From positions 2,706,001-2,770,000 of the forward strand of contig NZ_JAYMGI010000002.1 of NCBI RefSeq assembly GCF_035825295.1: a stretch of DNA of 64,000 nucleotides, in the 5' to 3' direction. Numbering within the stretch: the first letter of the stretch is position 1; every line of letters begins with the position of its first letter. The position numbers and the translations under genes are program-made. Under the pieces are notes generated by a model. The model ran no database searches, was not told where the DNA came from, and was given only the letters and a program-made list of their open reading frames with translations. The DNA comes from Actinacidiphila sp. DG2A-62 (GTDB taxonomy: Bacteria; Actinomycetota; Actinomycetes; Streptomycetales; Streptomycetaceae). Shown here piece after piece: positions 35,817 to 45,842 of the stretch.

Positions 35817-38800
35817 ATGCCACTCGCACACATAGCCGCGACGAGACGCGCGGCCCGTATCGCGCTCGCCGCGGGACTGGTCGCCGCGCTGGCGGCCGGT
35901 TCGCCCGCGCTCGCGGCCGCCTCGGCCCCGGCCGCGCCCGGCTCGGCGGCCGGCGCCTCCGGCGCGGCAGGGACGCCCGGCGCTCCCGGCGGGGACGCGC
36001 CGGCCAAGGACGCCGCCGACAAGCTGGGCGCCGCCGACGCCCAACTGCTGGCGAAGGCCAAGGCGGACGGCGACAAGAACGTCACGTTCATGGTCGCCGC
36101 GGCGCCCGGCAGCACCGGCAAGGTGGCGGCGGAGCTGCGCGGGCGCGGCGCGAGCGTCGGCAGGACGTACGACGCGCTGGGCTACGTGCGCGCGACCGTG
36201 CCGACCGCGAAGGCGGACGCGGCGCTGGCCGCGGCCGGCCGGCTCCCCAGGTGCGCGCGATCGACCTCAAGCAGGAGATCGCGCTCGACGACCCGAGGCC
36301 GGCGGCGGACACGGACAAGGCCGCGGGCACGGGCACGGGCACGGGCGCGGACAAGGCCGCGAACACGAACAGCGGCAAGAACACCGGCAAGGGCCACGGC
36401 AACGGCACGACCTACCCCGGTCCGGGCAAGGACACCCCGGCGAAGAACCCCTACCAGCCGGCCTTCGAGACCGGCGCCGTGGACTTCGTGCAGCACAACC
36501 GCACCTACGACGGCCGCGGCGTGACCATCGGCATCCTCGACTCCGGCGTGGACGTCGGCCACCCGGCGCTGCGGCGCACCACCACCGGCGAGCGCAAGAT
36601 CGTGGACTGGGTGACGTCCACCGACCCGATCATCGACGGGGACGCGACCTGGCGGCCGATGGTCACCGCGGTCGCCGGCCCCTCGTTCACCGCCGCCTCG
36701 CGCACCTGGACCGCGCCCGCGGGCTCGTACTACTTCAGCACCTTCGCCGAGGCCGCCACCAAGGGCGGCGACATGGCCGGCGACCTCGACCGCGACGGCG
36801 ACACCACCGACGTGTGGGGCCTGCTCTACGACCCGGCGGCCGGCACCGTGCGGGTGGACCTGGACAACGACGGCGACTTCACCGACCAGACCGCGATGAA
36901 GCCGTACAAGGACGGCTTCCAAATCGGGCACTTCGGCACGGACGACCCGGCGACCGCGATCTCGGAGTCGATCCCGTTCACCGTGGAGATCCGCGAGGAC
37001 GTGCCCATGGACCCCTACGGCGGGACATGGGTCGGCAAGACCGCGGACTTCGTGAACATCGGCGTGGTGCAGTCCGAGCACGGCACCCACGTCGCGGGCA
37101 TCACCAGCGCGTACGGGCTGTTCGGCGGCGCGATGAACGGCGCCGCGCCCGGTGCGAAGATCGTCTCCTCGCGGGCCTGCACCTGGTCCGGCGGCTGCAC
37201 CAGCACCGCGCTGACCGAGGGCATGATCGACCTGGTGGTCAACCGGCACGTGGACGTGGTCAACATGTCCATCGGCGGCCTCGGCGCCCTCAACGACGGC
37301 GCCAGCGCCCGCGACCGGCTCTACCAGCAGCTCGTCGACACCTACGGCGTGCAGCTGGTCATCTCGGCCGGCAACGACGGCCCCGGCGTCAACACGATCA
37401 GCGACCCGGGTCTGGCCGACCACGTGCTCAGCGTCGGCGCCTCCATCTCCAAGCAGACGTGGGCGGCGAACTACGGCTCGCAGACCACCGCGGCGTACTC
37501 GCTGCTCCCCTTCTCCGCCCGCGGCCCGCGCGAGGACGGCGGCCTCGCGCCGGTGATCACCGCGCCCGGCGCGTCCATCAACGCCGTCCCCACCTGGGAG
37601 CCCGGCGCACCGGTGAAGGAGGCCGGCTACGGCCTGCCGCCCGGCTACGCGATGCTCCAGGGCACCTCGATGGCCTCCCCGCAGGCGACCGGCGCCGCCG
37701 CGCTGCTGCTGTCGGCGGCCAAGGCACGGCATCTGACGGTCACCCCGGCGCAGTTGCGCACCGCCCTGACCAGCACGGCCAAGGACATCCGCGGCTTCCA
37801 GACGGTCGACCAGGGCGCCGGCCTGGTGGCCGTCGGCCCCGCCTGGGACCTGCTGCGGCGCGGCGTGTCCGCCGACACCTACACGGTCAAGGCGCCGGTG
37901 GACACGGTGCTGTCGGACTACCTGACGACCCCCGGCTACGGCACCGGCGTCTACGACCGTGAGGGCGGCCTGAAGGCCGGCCAGCGGCGCACCTACAGCG
38001 TGACCGTGACCCGCACCGGCGGTCCGGCGTACGCCCAGCCGCACACCCTGACCTGGGCGCACAACGACGGCACCTTCCGCGTCGAGGGCTCCCCCGTGGT
38101 GCGGCTGCCGCTGAACCAGCCGGTGACGGTACGGATCACCGCGGCGCCGCGGTCGGCCGGCGTGCACAGCGGCCTGCTCACCGTGGACGACCCGCTGACC
38201 CGCGGCGCGGACACGCAGATCCCGGCCGCGGTGGTGGTCGCCACGCCGGTCGCCGCGCCCTCGTACACCCTGACCCGCTCCGGCAGCATCCAGCGCGACG
38301 TGACCACCTCGTACTTCGTGACCGTGCCGGCCGGCGCGACCGCGCTGGAGGTCGCCATGGACGGTCTGAAGCCGGGCAGCCAGACCCGCTTCCTGACCAT
38401 GCACCCCTACGGTGTGCCGCTGGACTCGACGCAGACCATCGACTGCTACCCCAACTACGACAACCCGGCGAACACCTGCCGCCCCGACGTGCGGTCCTAC
38501 GCCGACCCGACGCCGGGCGTGTGGGAGATCTCGGTGGAGGCGCGGCGCACCTCGCCGCAGCTGGACAACCCCTACCGGCTGACCGTCTCGCTGCTCGGCG
38601 CGGCCTTCGACCCGGCGGTGCGCACCCTGCCCGAGGCGACGGTCGGCACGCCGGAGCCGGTCGACTGGAGCGTCACCAACGGCTTCGCCGCGATCGACGG
38701 CACGCTGGAGGGCGGCCCGCTCGGCTCCGCGCACACCGCGGCGCCCACGATCGCGCAGGGCGACACGCAGACCACCGAACTGGCGCTGCCGGCCGGCGTC

Positions 38801-39223
38801 TCCCGGCTGGACGTGTCGATCGGCTCCACCTCCGACACCGGCGCCGACCTCGACCTGTACGTCTACCGGGACGGCGTGCTGGTCGCGCAGTCCGCGGACG
38901 GCGACGCGGAGGAGTCGGTGAGCCTGACCGCGCCGGCAGCCGGGACGTACACCTTCGAGGTGGACGGCTACGCGGTGCCGGCCGGCACCACCTCCTACGC
39001 CTACGAGGACGTCTACTTCGCCGACTCGCTCGGCACGGTGAGCGTCGGCGGCGACCCCCGGATCGACCTGCCGCACGGCGCGACGGCCCGGGTCTCCGCC
39101 TCCCTGACCGCCGCGGCGCCCGCGCCGGCGGGACGTCGGCTCTTCGGCGAGGTCCGCCTGCTGGACGCCCGCGGCTCGGTCGCGGGCAAGGGCAGCGTGA
39201 TCGTCACCTCGACGGCGCCGTAG
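35817..39223 (+). pseudogene. Large secreted subtilisin-family (S8) serine protease (frameshift)
   Basis: A signal peptide (MPLAHIAATRRAARIALAAGLVAALAAGSPALAA) and a propeptide 'NVTFMVAAAPGSTGKVAAELRGRGASVGRTYDALGYVRATVP' run to about 36240. One base is missing there, and the adjacent frame continues with APQVRAIDLKQEIALDD. The catalytic triad is complete: Asp in 'TIGILDSGVDVGHP', His in 'EHGTHVAGITSA' and Ser in 'QGTSMASPQATGAAALLL', with oxyanion Asn in 'VISAGNDGPG'. The C-terminal half holds beta-sandwich and pre-peptidase-like domains ('LDVSIGSTSDTGADLDLYVYRDG'). Restored length is about 1135 residues. I chose ATG 35817, six bases after AGGG; ATG 35811 is two codons longer. It is an exported degradative protease. 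Confidence 0.9.
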
Positions 39224-39254
39224 CGCCGCCACACGCCATTCGGCGGGGAGGACC

Positions 39255-39287
39255 GCGGGGCGGGCGCTCAGGGGGCGCCCGCCCCGC
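39255..39287. terminator. 13-bp hairpin between convergent protease and exporter genes
   Basis: GCGGGGCGGGCGC (39255-39267) pairs with GCGCCCGCCCCGC (39275-39287) around a seven-base loop. It can serve both the protease and the FtsX-type gene. Confidence 0.8.
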
Positions 39288-39337
39288 GGGTCGTTCGCGG
39301 CCGGGCGCCGCGCCCGGCCGCGCCGGCAGGCGGCCGG

Positions 39338-42280
39338 TCACTCGCGGGGCGTGCCCGCCGCGGCCGGCGTGGTGCGCAGCAGGGCCCTGGCGGGCAGCGC
39401 GGTCGCCGCCAGGCCCAGGACGACGGTGGCCGCGGCGATGCCGAGGGCGGTGCCCGGCTGCACGTGCGGCGCGCCGCCGGTCAGACCGCGGGCGACGGGG
39501 ACCAGCGTGACCCACGCGATGGCCCCGCCGATCAGCAGTCCCGCGGCGGACACCAGCAGCGCCTCCCAGCGCATCATCCGCAGCACTTGGCGGCGCGTGG
39601 TGCCGGCCAGCCGCAGCAGCGCGACCTCCCGGCGGCGGTCCAGCACCGTCATCACCAGCGTGTTGCCCGCGGCGACGGCCGCGAAGCCGCCGAGCACCGC
39701 GGCCATCACCCGGTTGGCCCAGGCGTTCAGCTCCAGGTCCTTGTTCACGCTCGCCCGGTAGCCCGCGCGGTCGGTGACGGTCAGCCCCGGCTCGCCGAGC
39801 CCGGCCAGCGCCCGGCCGACGTCCGCGGGGCGCGCGCCGGCCCGGTCGCGCACCAGCACCTGCGTGTCGTACGCGGTGGCGGCGTGCGGGGCGACCGCGG
39901 CGCGCGGCAGCAGCAGTTGGCCCAGGCCCAGGCCGCGCCCGTAGACCGCGACGACGCGCGGGCGGATCTGCGTGCCGTCGCCCAGCCACAGCGACAGGCG
40001 CCCGCCGACCTTCACCTTCGCGGTGCCGGCGAGCAGCGTGTCGACCGCGACGGTGCGGCCGTCGCCGGTCAGCGCGCCGAGCGAGCCCGACCTCAGATCG
40101 AGGTCGAGGACCTTCGGCAGCCGGGCCGGGTCGCCGCCGACGCCGAGGACGTCCGCGGAGTTCAGCGATCCCCCGGCGCGGTAGAGCGCGCCGGTGCGCA
40201 GCACCCCGACCGCCGTGTCCACGCCCGGTGCGCGGGCCGCGCGCGGCGCGGCGGAGGCGGGCAGCCCCGGCCCCGACGAGCCCAGCACCTGGTCGGCCAC
40301 GACCCCCTCGCGGACCTGCCGCTGCGCGGTGTGCGTGATCGAGTCCTGCATGCACAGCAGCGTGCCGCAGAAGGCGGTGACCAGCACGATCGGCGTGATC
40401 GCGAAAGCCAGCCGACGGGCGCCCGCGCGGGTGTTGGCGGCGGCGAGCGCGGCGGGCGCGGACCGGGCCGCGCGCAGCGGCAGCCCGAGCACGACCGCGG
40501 CGAACCAGGCCACCACGGGACCCAGCAGGGCGACGGCGACCATGAAGCTGAAGACCACGCCGAGGGCGACGGACGCGGCGTCGTCGCCGGTGGTGTACGC
40601 GGCGACCGCGGACAGCACGCAGCCGCCGGCCAGCGCGGCCACGCCCAGCACGGTACGGATCACGCCGGGGCGGCGGCGCTCCACCGCGGCCTCGCCCAGC
40701 GCCCGGCTGGGCCGGGCCCGGGACGGGCGGCGCGCGGCCAGGTAGCCGGCCAGCAGCGAGGCGAGCAGGCCCGCGCCGATCGCGACGACCATCGGGATCC
40801 AGCCGACGGACAGCGTCACGCCGCGCGGCACCGCGTCCCGGTCCACGAGCTGGTCGAACCACCAGCGGGCCAGCGCCAGGCCCGGCAGGATGCCGGCGGC
40901 GCCCGCGAGCGGCGCGACGAGCAGCGCCTCGACCGCCACCGTGCGGCGGATCTGCCGCGGCGTCGCGCCGACCGCGCGCAGCAGCGCGATCTCCCGGCCG
41001 CGCTGGCCGACCGCGAGGGAGACCGTGCCCATCACCACGAACACCGCGGTCGCGGCGGCGATCCCGCCGAAGGACGCGCCGAGCGCGATCAGCATCTCGC
41101 GCGCGGTCGCCAGGTCCGGCGCTTCGGCGGCGCCGCGGTCCTGGCCGGTCCACACCTTCAGGTGCGGCAGGGTCGGGTCCGGCGTCTCGGCCTCGGCCTC
41201 GCTCTGGCCATGCGCCTGGGCCTGGGTCTGGGCCTGACCCTGGGTCTGGGTCTGGGTCTGACCCTGGGTCTGGGTCTGGGCTTGGCCCTGGGTCTGGGTC
41301 TGGGCTTGGCCCTGGGTCTGGGTCTGGCCCTGGCTCTGGGCTTGGCCCTGGCTCTGGGCTTGGCCCTGGGCCCGGACTTGGCCCTGGGTCTGGGTCTGGG
41401 CTTGGCCCTGTGCGCGGGCCTGGGCCTGCCTCTGGGCGTGCGGCGCCTGGCCCTGGTTCGCCAGCGCCTTCCTGACCTGTGCCGCCAGGTCCGGCGTCGC
41501 CACGCCGGGCCGCCCGTACACCGCGATCGCGTCCGCCAGCCCCGGGTGCCCGGCGAGTGCCGAGGCGACGGAGTCCGCGACGTAGGCCTCCGGCGCGGAC
41601 CCCGGCCCCGCCGCCCGTGCCGCCGTGCCGCCGCCGAGCACCCCGGACACCCGGTACGTCGCGGTCCCCGCGGGCGTCGTCAGCGTGATCCGGTCCCCCA
41701 CCCCGGCCCCGGCCGCCCGCGCGGCCGCGGCGTCCAACACCACCTCGCCGGCGCCAGGGGCGTGAACGGCCGGCCCCGCGCCCGACGGTGCGGCGGACGC
41801 CGTATCGGACGCCGCATCCCCCGTGGACGCCGCGTCCCCCGCCGACGCCGCATCCCCCGCCGACGCCGCATCCCCGGCGGACGCCGTCGAGGCGATCGTG
41901 TGGGCGGACCAGTCGCGGACCGTCAGGTCCGGCAGGTGCGCGGCCGTGGCCGGGAAGGAGACGTCGGGCACGGCCGCGGCCACCGACGGCAGCGCGGCGA
42001 CGCGCGTGGCGAGCGCGGCCGGCAGGCGGGGCCGGTCGGTGAGCGGCTCGGACTCGGTGTCCCGGTCGTCGCCGTGGCCGGTGGTGACGCTCGCCTGCGG
42101 ATCGGCCGCGACGACGACCGGCACATGGGCGTAGCGGGCCGGCGGCACGTGCGCGGTGATGCCGGTCTGCAGCAGCGTGCCGCACGCGGTCACCACGGCC
42201 GCGGCGAACAGCAGCGCGACGAACGTGCCGACGAAGGACGCCGGGCGGAACCGCACCGAGGCGCGGGCGAGGCCGTTCAC
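39338..42280 (-). CDS. ABC transporter permease, FtsX/MacB family, two-module
   Basis: This 980-residue membrane protein has an N-terminal span (FVGTFVALLFAAAVVTACGTLLQ), a large external domain, then two FtsX modules: 'IALGASFGGIAAATAVFVVMGTVSLAVGQRGREIALLRAVGATPRQIRRTVAVEALLVAPLAG' and 'AAVLGGFAAVAAGNTLVMTVLDRRREVALLRLAGTTRRQVLRMMRWEALLVSAAG'. Such permeases carry out mechanotransmission or lipid/peptide export with a LolD-type ATPase. GTG 42280 overlaps the ATPase stop (GTGA), so the two are coupled. The external domain contains two unusual repeats: AGDAAS units (about residues 131-162) and a Gln/Ala/Thr block (about 276-356). The substrate is unknown. Confidence 0.92.
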   Translation of the reverse strand: MNGLARASVRFRPASFVGTFVALLFAAAVVTACGTLLQTGITAHVPPARYAHVPVVVAADPQASVTTGHGDDRDTESEPLTDRPRLPAALATRVAALPSVAAAVPDVSFPATAAHLPDLTVRDWSAHTIASTASAGDAASAGDAASAGDAASTGDAASDTASAAPSGAGPAVHAPGAGEVVLDAAAARAAGAGVGDRITLTTPAGTATYRVSGVLGGGTAARAAGPGSAPEAYVADSVASALAGHPGLADAIAVYGRPGVATPDLAAQVRKALANQGQAPHAQRQAQARAQGQAQTQTQGQVRAQGQAQSQGQAQSQGQTQTQGQAQTQTQGQAQTQTQGQTQTQTQGQAQTQAQAHGQSEAEAETPDPTLPHLKVWTGQDRGAAEAPDLATAREMLIALGASFGGIAAATAVFVVMGTVSLAVGQRGREIALLRAVGATPRQIRRTVAVEALLVAPLAGAAGILPGLALARWWFDQLVDRDAVPRGVTLSVGWIPMVVAIGAGLLASLLAGYLAARRPSRARPSRALGEAAVERRRPGVIRTVLGVAALAGGCVLSAVAAYTTGDDAASVALGVVFSFMVAVALLGPVVAWFAAVVLGLPLRAARSAPAALAAANTRAGARRLAFAITPIVLVTAFCGTLLCMQDSITHTAQRQVREGVVADQVLGSSGPGLPASAAPRAARAPGVDTAVGVLRTGALYRAGGSLNSADVLGVGGDPARLPKVLDLDLRSGSLGALTGDGRTVAVDTLLAGTAKVKVGGRLSLWLGDGTQIRPRVVAVYGRGLGLGQLLLPRAAVAPHAATAYDTQVLVRDRAGARPADVGRALAGLGEPGLTVTDRAGYRASVNKDLELNAWANRVMAAVLGGFAAVAAGNTLVMTVLDRRREVALLRLAGTTRRQVLRMMRWEALLVSAAGLLIGGAIAWVTLVPVARGLTGGAPHVQPGTALGIAAATVVLGLAATALPARALLRTTPAAAGTPRE
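41213..41455. repeat. Coding (AQGQ/TQTQ)n minisatellite in the exporter gene
   Basis: On the plus strand it reads as CTGGGTCTGGGC and CTTGGCCCTGGGT-like 6-base units for about 240 bases. In frame they give QGQAQTQTQGQAQSQGQA-type sequence. The period is a multiple of three and no stop arises, so copy-number change would keep the frame. Confidence 0.85.
41795..41890. repeat. 15-bp coding tandem repeat (AGDAAS) in the exporter gene
   Basis: Four to five units of GCCGACGCCGCATCC and variants (plus strand) encode SAGDAASAGDAAS-like sequence in the first external domain. Confidence 0.8.
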
Positions 42281-43029
42281 GCCGCGGCCCCCAGCGAGCC
42301 GCCGCGCGCGGTCAGCGCGACCATGCGGTCGGCGATCGCGGTCGGGTCGGGCGAGGTGAGCTGTCCGGCCAGCGCGCCGTCGGCGAGGAAGAGCACCCGG
42401 TCGGCGTACGAGGCGGCGACCGGGTCGTGGGTGACCATGACGACGGTGGCGCCCATCGCGTCCACCGCGCGCCGCAGCAGCCCGAGCACGTCGCGCGCGG
42501 TGCCGGTGTCCAGCGCGCCGGTCGGCTCGTCGGCGAAGACCACCTCGGGCTCGGTGACCAGCGCGCGGGCGATCGCCACCCGCTGCTGCTGTCCGCCGGA
42601 CAGCTGCCCGGGGCGCCGCCTGCCGTGCCCCTCCAGGCCGACCGAGGCGAGCACCGCCGCCGCCCGCGCGCGGTCCGGGCGGCGCCCGGCCAGGCGCTGC
42701 GGCAGCAGGACGTTCTGCTGCACGGTCAGCGACGGCAGCAGGTTGAAGGACTGGAAGACGAAGCCGACGCGGCTGCGCCGCAGCCGGGTCAGCTGGTTCT
42801 CGCCGAGCCCGGTGATGTCCTGGCCGCCGAGCAGCACCGCGCCCGAGGTCGGCCGGTCCAGCCCGGCCGCGCACTGCAGGAAGGTGCTCTTGCCGGAGCC
42901 GGAGGGTCCCATCACGGCGGTGAAGCTCTGCCGTGGCAGCGCCAGGTCCACGCCGCGCAGCGCGTGCACGGCGGCGTCGCCCTTCCCGTAGGTGCGGCGC
43001 ACCTCACGCAGTTCGACCGCGTGCTCCAT
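42277..43029 (-). CDS. ABC transporter ATP-binding protein, LolD/MacB type
   Basis: This 250-residue ATPase has Walker A 'VMGPSGSGKSTFLQCAAGLDRPTSG', Q-loop 'VGFVFQSFNLLPSLTVQQNVLLP', signature 'GQLSGGQQQRVAIARAL', Walker B 'VVFADEPTGALDT' and H-loop 'VMVTHDPVAASYADRV'. The form is that of the lipoprotein/MacB exporter subfamily. The start is ATG 43029 behind GGAAGGGG. It is coupled by overlap to the permease. The 267 bases between it and the divergent malQ gene hold no gene; both promoters must be there. Confidence 0.95.
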   Translation of the reverse strand: MEHAVELREVRRTYGKGDAAVHALRGVDLALPRQSFTAVMGPSGSGKSTFLQCAAGLDRPTSGAVLLGGQDITGLGENQLTRLRRSRVGFVFQSFNLLPSLTVQQNVLLPQRLAGRRPDRARAAAVLASVGLEGHGRRRPGQLSGGQQQRVAIARALVTEPEVVFADEPTGALDTGTARDVLGLLRRAVDAMGATVVMVTHDPVAASYADRVLFLADGALAGQLTSPDPTAIADRMVALTARGGSLGAAA

Positions 43030-43296
43030 GGCCGTGGGCCCCTTCCGTCCTTGTTCCGTCCTCGGTGGCGTCCTCCGCGGCGCACCCGGCGCCGACCCTC
43101 CCGACGCTACGGAGCGCGACGCCGGGCGACCATGGCGCTCGCCGCCGTCCCCGGGGTGGGGACAACCCCCGTGCCGAGGGGATAGAAGCCGCGTGACCGC
43201 GGGAAGGGTTCCGGCACACCCCCGCAGCGGCGGCCGCGTCGACGCGGCCGCCGGGAGGGACGGACGGCGGGCGACCGCCGCAGGGACGGAGGCCCG

Positions 43297-45393
43297 ATGA
43301 CCCGGGAACGGCTCGCCGCGATGTACGGCGTGGACGTCGTGTACCACCCCGCGCCCGGCGTGGAGCAGCGCGTTCCCGCGGACAGCGTCGTCGCCGTGCT
43401 GGCCTCGCTGGGCGTGGACGCGAGCACCGACCGCGCGGTGCGCGACGCGCTCGCCGCCGCGGAGCAGCGCCGCACGCACGCGCTGCTGCCGCCGTGCACG
43501 GTGGTGCGGGCGCCGCGCGGCGGCGCGGGCCCGTCGCTGCGCGCGGCGTTGCCGGACCTGCCCGAGGGCACCCGGCTGACCGTGCGGACCGCGGCCGGCG
43601 AGGAGCTGCCCGACCCGCCGCGCACCCCCGGCCGCTACGCGCTGCGGGCCGCCGCGCCCGACGGCAGGACCGCGCACGGCGACCTGGTCGTGGCCCCCGC
43701 CCGGCTGCCCGGCCCGCCCGGCCGCACCTTCGGCTTCATGGCGCAGCTGTACTCGGTGCTGTCCTCGCGGTCGTGGGGCATGGGCGACCTCGGCGACCTG
43801 GCCGACCTCGCCGCCTGGTCGGGGCGGACGCTCGGCGCGGGGTTCCTGCAGATCAACCCGCTGCACGCGGCGGTGCCCGGCCGTCCCACCGACCCCTCGC
43901 CGTACCGCCCGTCCTCGCGGCGCTTCCCCGATCCGGTCTACCTGCGGATCGAGGAGGTGCCGGAGTACGCCTACCTGCCGGCCGAGGCGCGCGAGGAGGC
44001 CGACCGGCTGCTGCGCCGCGCCGCCGCGCTGCGAGACAACGTGCTGCTGAAGGACGCGCTGATCGACCGGGACGCGGTGTGGGAGCTGAAGTCCGCCGCG
44101 CTGGAGCTGCTGCGGACGGTGCCGCTGAGCCCGGGGCGCCGGGCCGCCTACGCCGACTTCCTGGCCGCGCAGGGCCAGGCGCTGGACGACCACGCCACCT
44201 GGTCGGCGCTGGCCGAGCTGCACGGCCCGGACTGGCACTCCTGGCCGGCGGGGCTGCGCGACCCCCGCTCGCCGCAGGTGGCCAGGGCGCGCGGCGCGCA
44301 CCTGGACCGGGTGGACTTCCACTGCTGGCTGGCCTGGCTGACCGACACGCAGCTCGGCGCGGCGCAGCGGGCGGCGCGCGAGGCCGGCATGCCGGTGGGC
44401 ATCGTGCACGACCTGGCGGTGGGCGTGCACCCGGGCGGCTCGGACGCCTGGGCGATGCAGGACGTGCTGGCCGCGGGCATGTCGGTGGGCGCGCCGCCGG
44501 ACGCCTTCAACGCGCGCGGCCAGGACTGGGGGCTGCCGCCGTGGCGCCCGGACGCGCTGGCCGCCACCGGCTACGCGCCCTACCGCGACCTGGTCGCCCG
44601 GCTGCTGCGGCACGCCGGGGGCTTGCGGATGGACCATGTGATGGGCCTGTTCCGGCTGTGGTGGGTGCCCGAGGGCCGGCTGCCGACCGACGGCGCGTAC
44701 GTCCGCTACGACGCCGAGGCGATGCTCGGGCTGCTGGCCCTGGAGGCGTACGAGGCGGGGGCGGTGGTGATCGGCGAGGATCTGGGCACGGTCGAGCCGG
44801 GGGTGCGCGAGGAGCTGGCCGACCGGGGCGTGCTGGGCACCTCGGTGCTGTGGTTCGAGCGCGACTACTCCGGCGCGGACGCCGACCGCAGGCCGCTGCC
44901 GCCGGCCGCGTGGCGCGAGTCGTGCCTGGCCACGGCCACCACCCACGACCTGCCGAGCACGGCGGCGCGGCTGACCGGCGAGCACGTCGAGCTGCGGCAC
45001 CGGCTGGGGCTGCTGACCAGGCCGCTGGCCGAGGAGCAGGCGGCGGACGGCGCGGAGGTCGCCGAGTGGATCGCGCTGCTCGGCCGGCTCGGGCTGCTGC
45101 CGGAGGGCACGGGCGACGAGGAGGCGGTGGTCAAGGCCGTGCACCGGTTCCTGGCCAGGACGCCGGCCCGGATGGTCGGGGTGTGGCTGCCGGACGGCGT
45201 GGGCGACCGCCGCCCGCAGAACCTTCCGGGCACCTCCGACGAGTACCCCAACTGGCGGCTGCCGGTGGCCGGGCCGGACGGCGTGCCGCTGACGCTGGAG
45301 CAGCTGGCGTCCTCGCGCCGCCTGCACGACCTGGCGGAGGAGGTGCGCGGGGCGCTGGCGCGGGACGCGCGGGGGCGGCGCGCGGCGCCGTGA
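43297..45393 (+). CDS. malQ: 4-alpha-glucanotransferase (amylomaltase, GH77)
   Basis: This 698-residue enzyme moves maltodextrin segments between glucans. After an N-terminal 140-residue extension, the barrel begins at 'GRTFGFMAQLYSVLSSRSWGMGDLGDLADLAAWSG'. Catalytic regions are 'GGLRMDHVMGLFRLWWVPEG' (nucleophile Asp), 'AVVIGEDLGTVEPGVREELADRG' (acid/base Glu) and 'ATATTHDLPSTAARLTGEHV' (transition-state Asp). The extension matches the longer actinobacterial MalQ form. ATG 43297 is behind ACGGAGG. It is read alone, divergent from the exporter; no glg or mal genes are adjacent. Confidence 0.95.
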   Translation: MTRERLAAMYGVDVVYHPAPGVEQRVPADSVVAVLASLGVDASTDRAVRDALAAAEQRRTHALLPPCTVVRAPRGGAGPSLRAALPDLPEGTRLTVRTAAGEELPDPPRTPGRYALRAAAPDGRTAHGDLVVAPARLPGPPGRTFGFMAQLYSVLSSRSWGMGDLGDLADLAAWSGRTLGAGFLQINPLHAAVPGRPTDPSPYRPSSRRFPDPVYLRIEEVPEYAYLPAEAREEADRLLRRAAALRDNVLLKDALIDRDAVWELKSAALELLRTVPLSPGRRAAYADFLAAQGQALDDHATWSALAELHGPDWHSWPAGLRDPRSPQVARARGAHLDRVDFHCWLAWLTDTQLGAAQRAAREAGMPVGIVHDLAVGVHPGGSDAWAMQDVLAAGMSVGAPPDAFNARGQDWGLPPWRPDALAATGYAPYRDLVARLLRHAGGLRMDHVMGLFRLWWVPEGRLPTDGAYVRYDAEAMLGLLALEAYEAGAVVIGEDLGTVEPGVREELADRGVLGTSVLWFERDYSGADADRRPLPPAAWRESCLATATTHDLPSTAARLTGEHVELRHRLGLLTRPLAEEQAADGAEVAEWIALLGRLGLLPEGTGDEEAVVKAVHRFLARTPARMVGVWLPDGVGDRRPQNLPGTSDEYPNWRLPVAGPDGVPLTLEQLASSRRLHDLAEEVRGALARDARGRRAAP

Positions 45394-45509
45394 CGACGCC
45401 CGGCGCCGTGATGACGCCCAGCGCCATGACGACGCGGGAGGGGCGCGCCGCTCGGGCGGCGCGGGGCGCCGTAAGGCACCCCGGGCGCGCGGACCCGGAC
45501 GGCGGTCAC

Positions 45510-45515
45510 TACATT
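45510..45515 (+). promoter_or_regulatory. -10 element of a leaderless small gene
   Basis: TACATT fits TAnnnT and ends six bases before the GTG at 45522, so the mRNA would start at or beside the start codon. No ribosome site is present. Confidence 0.6.
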
Positions 45516-45521
45516 GAGCGC

Positions 45522-45761
45522 GTGGACAAGAACACCAAGAAGGCCGTGCGGGCCGGCGTCGTCACCGCCGGTACGACGCTGATCATGCTGATGTCGTCCC
45601 CCGCGTTCGCGCTGACCCGCGACGACGGCGACGACCCGGGTTCCGGCCTGAGCGTCATCCAGACGCTGGGCCTGTTCGTGGCGTGCCCGCTGGTGCTCTT
45701 CGGCATCATCGCGGGCCTGGTGATGGTGACCGACAAGTCCCGCAAGCAGCAGCGCGGCTGA
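45522..45761 (+). CDS. 79-residue membrane protein, function unknown
   Basis: It starts at GTG (VDKNTKKAVRAGVV). Two hydrophobic segments (VVTAGTTLIMLMSSPAFA, which could be an uncleaved signal-like span, and VIQTLGLFVACPLVLFGIIAGLVMV) flank an acidic loop (LTRDDGDDPGSG), and the tail is basic (TDKSRKQQRG). I recall similar small proteins in other streptomycetes, without a known function. It lies 128 bases after malQ; a TACATT hexamer just before the start suggests its own leaderless transcript. Confidence 0.75.
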   Translation: MDKNTKKAVRAGVVTAGTTLIMLMSSPAFALTRDDGDDPGSGLSVIQTLGLFVACPLVLFGIIAGLVMVTDKSRKQQRG

Positions 45762-45801
45762 CGCGCGCGGAGCGCGGCGGCGCGCACCGGCCCCCCGTGG
45801 C

Positions 45802-45823
45802 GCACGGCGGCGCGCCGCCGTGC
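45802..45823. terminator. 22-base perfect palindrome between convergent genes
   Basis: GCACGGCGGCG is directly followed by its reverse complement, in the 81-base gap between the 45522 gene and the phospholipase gene. With no unpaired bases the tip must open, but it is the only candidate terminator here. Confidence 0.55.
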
Positions 45824-45842
45824 CGTCGGCCGCCGGCCCCGC

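Noticed and set aside
41213..41455. CRISPR-like or minisatellite non-coding array
   Set aside because: Units are 6-18 bases with no unique spacers, and the array is translated in frame inside a transporter gene.
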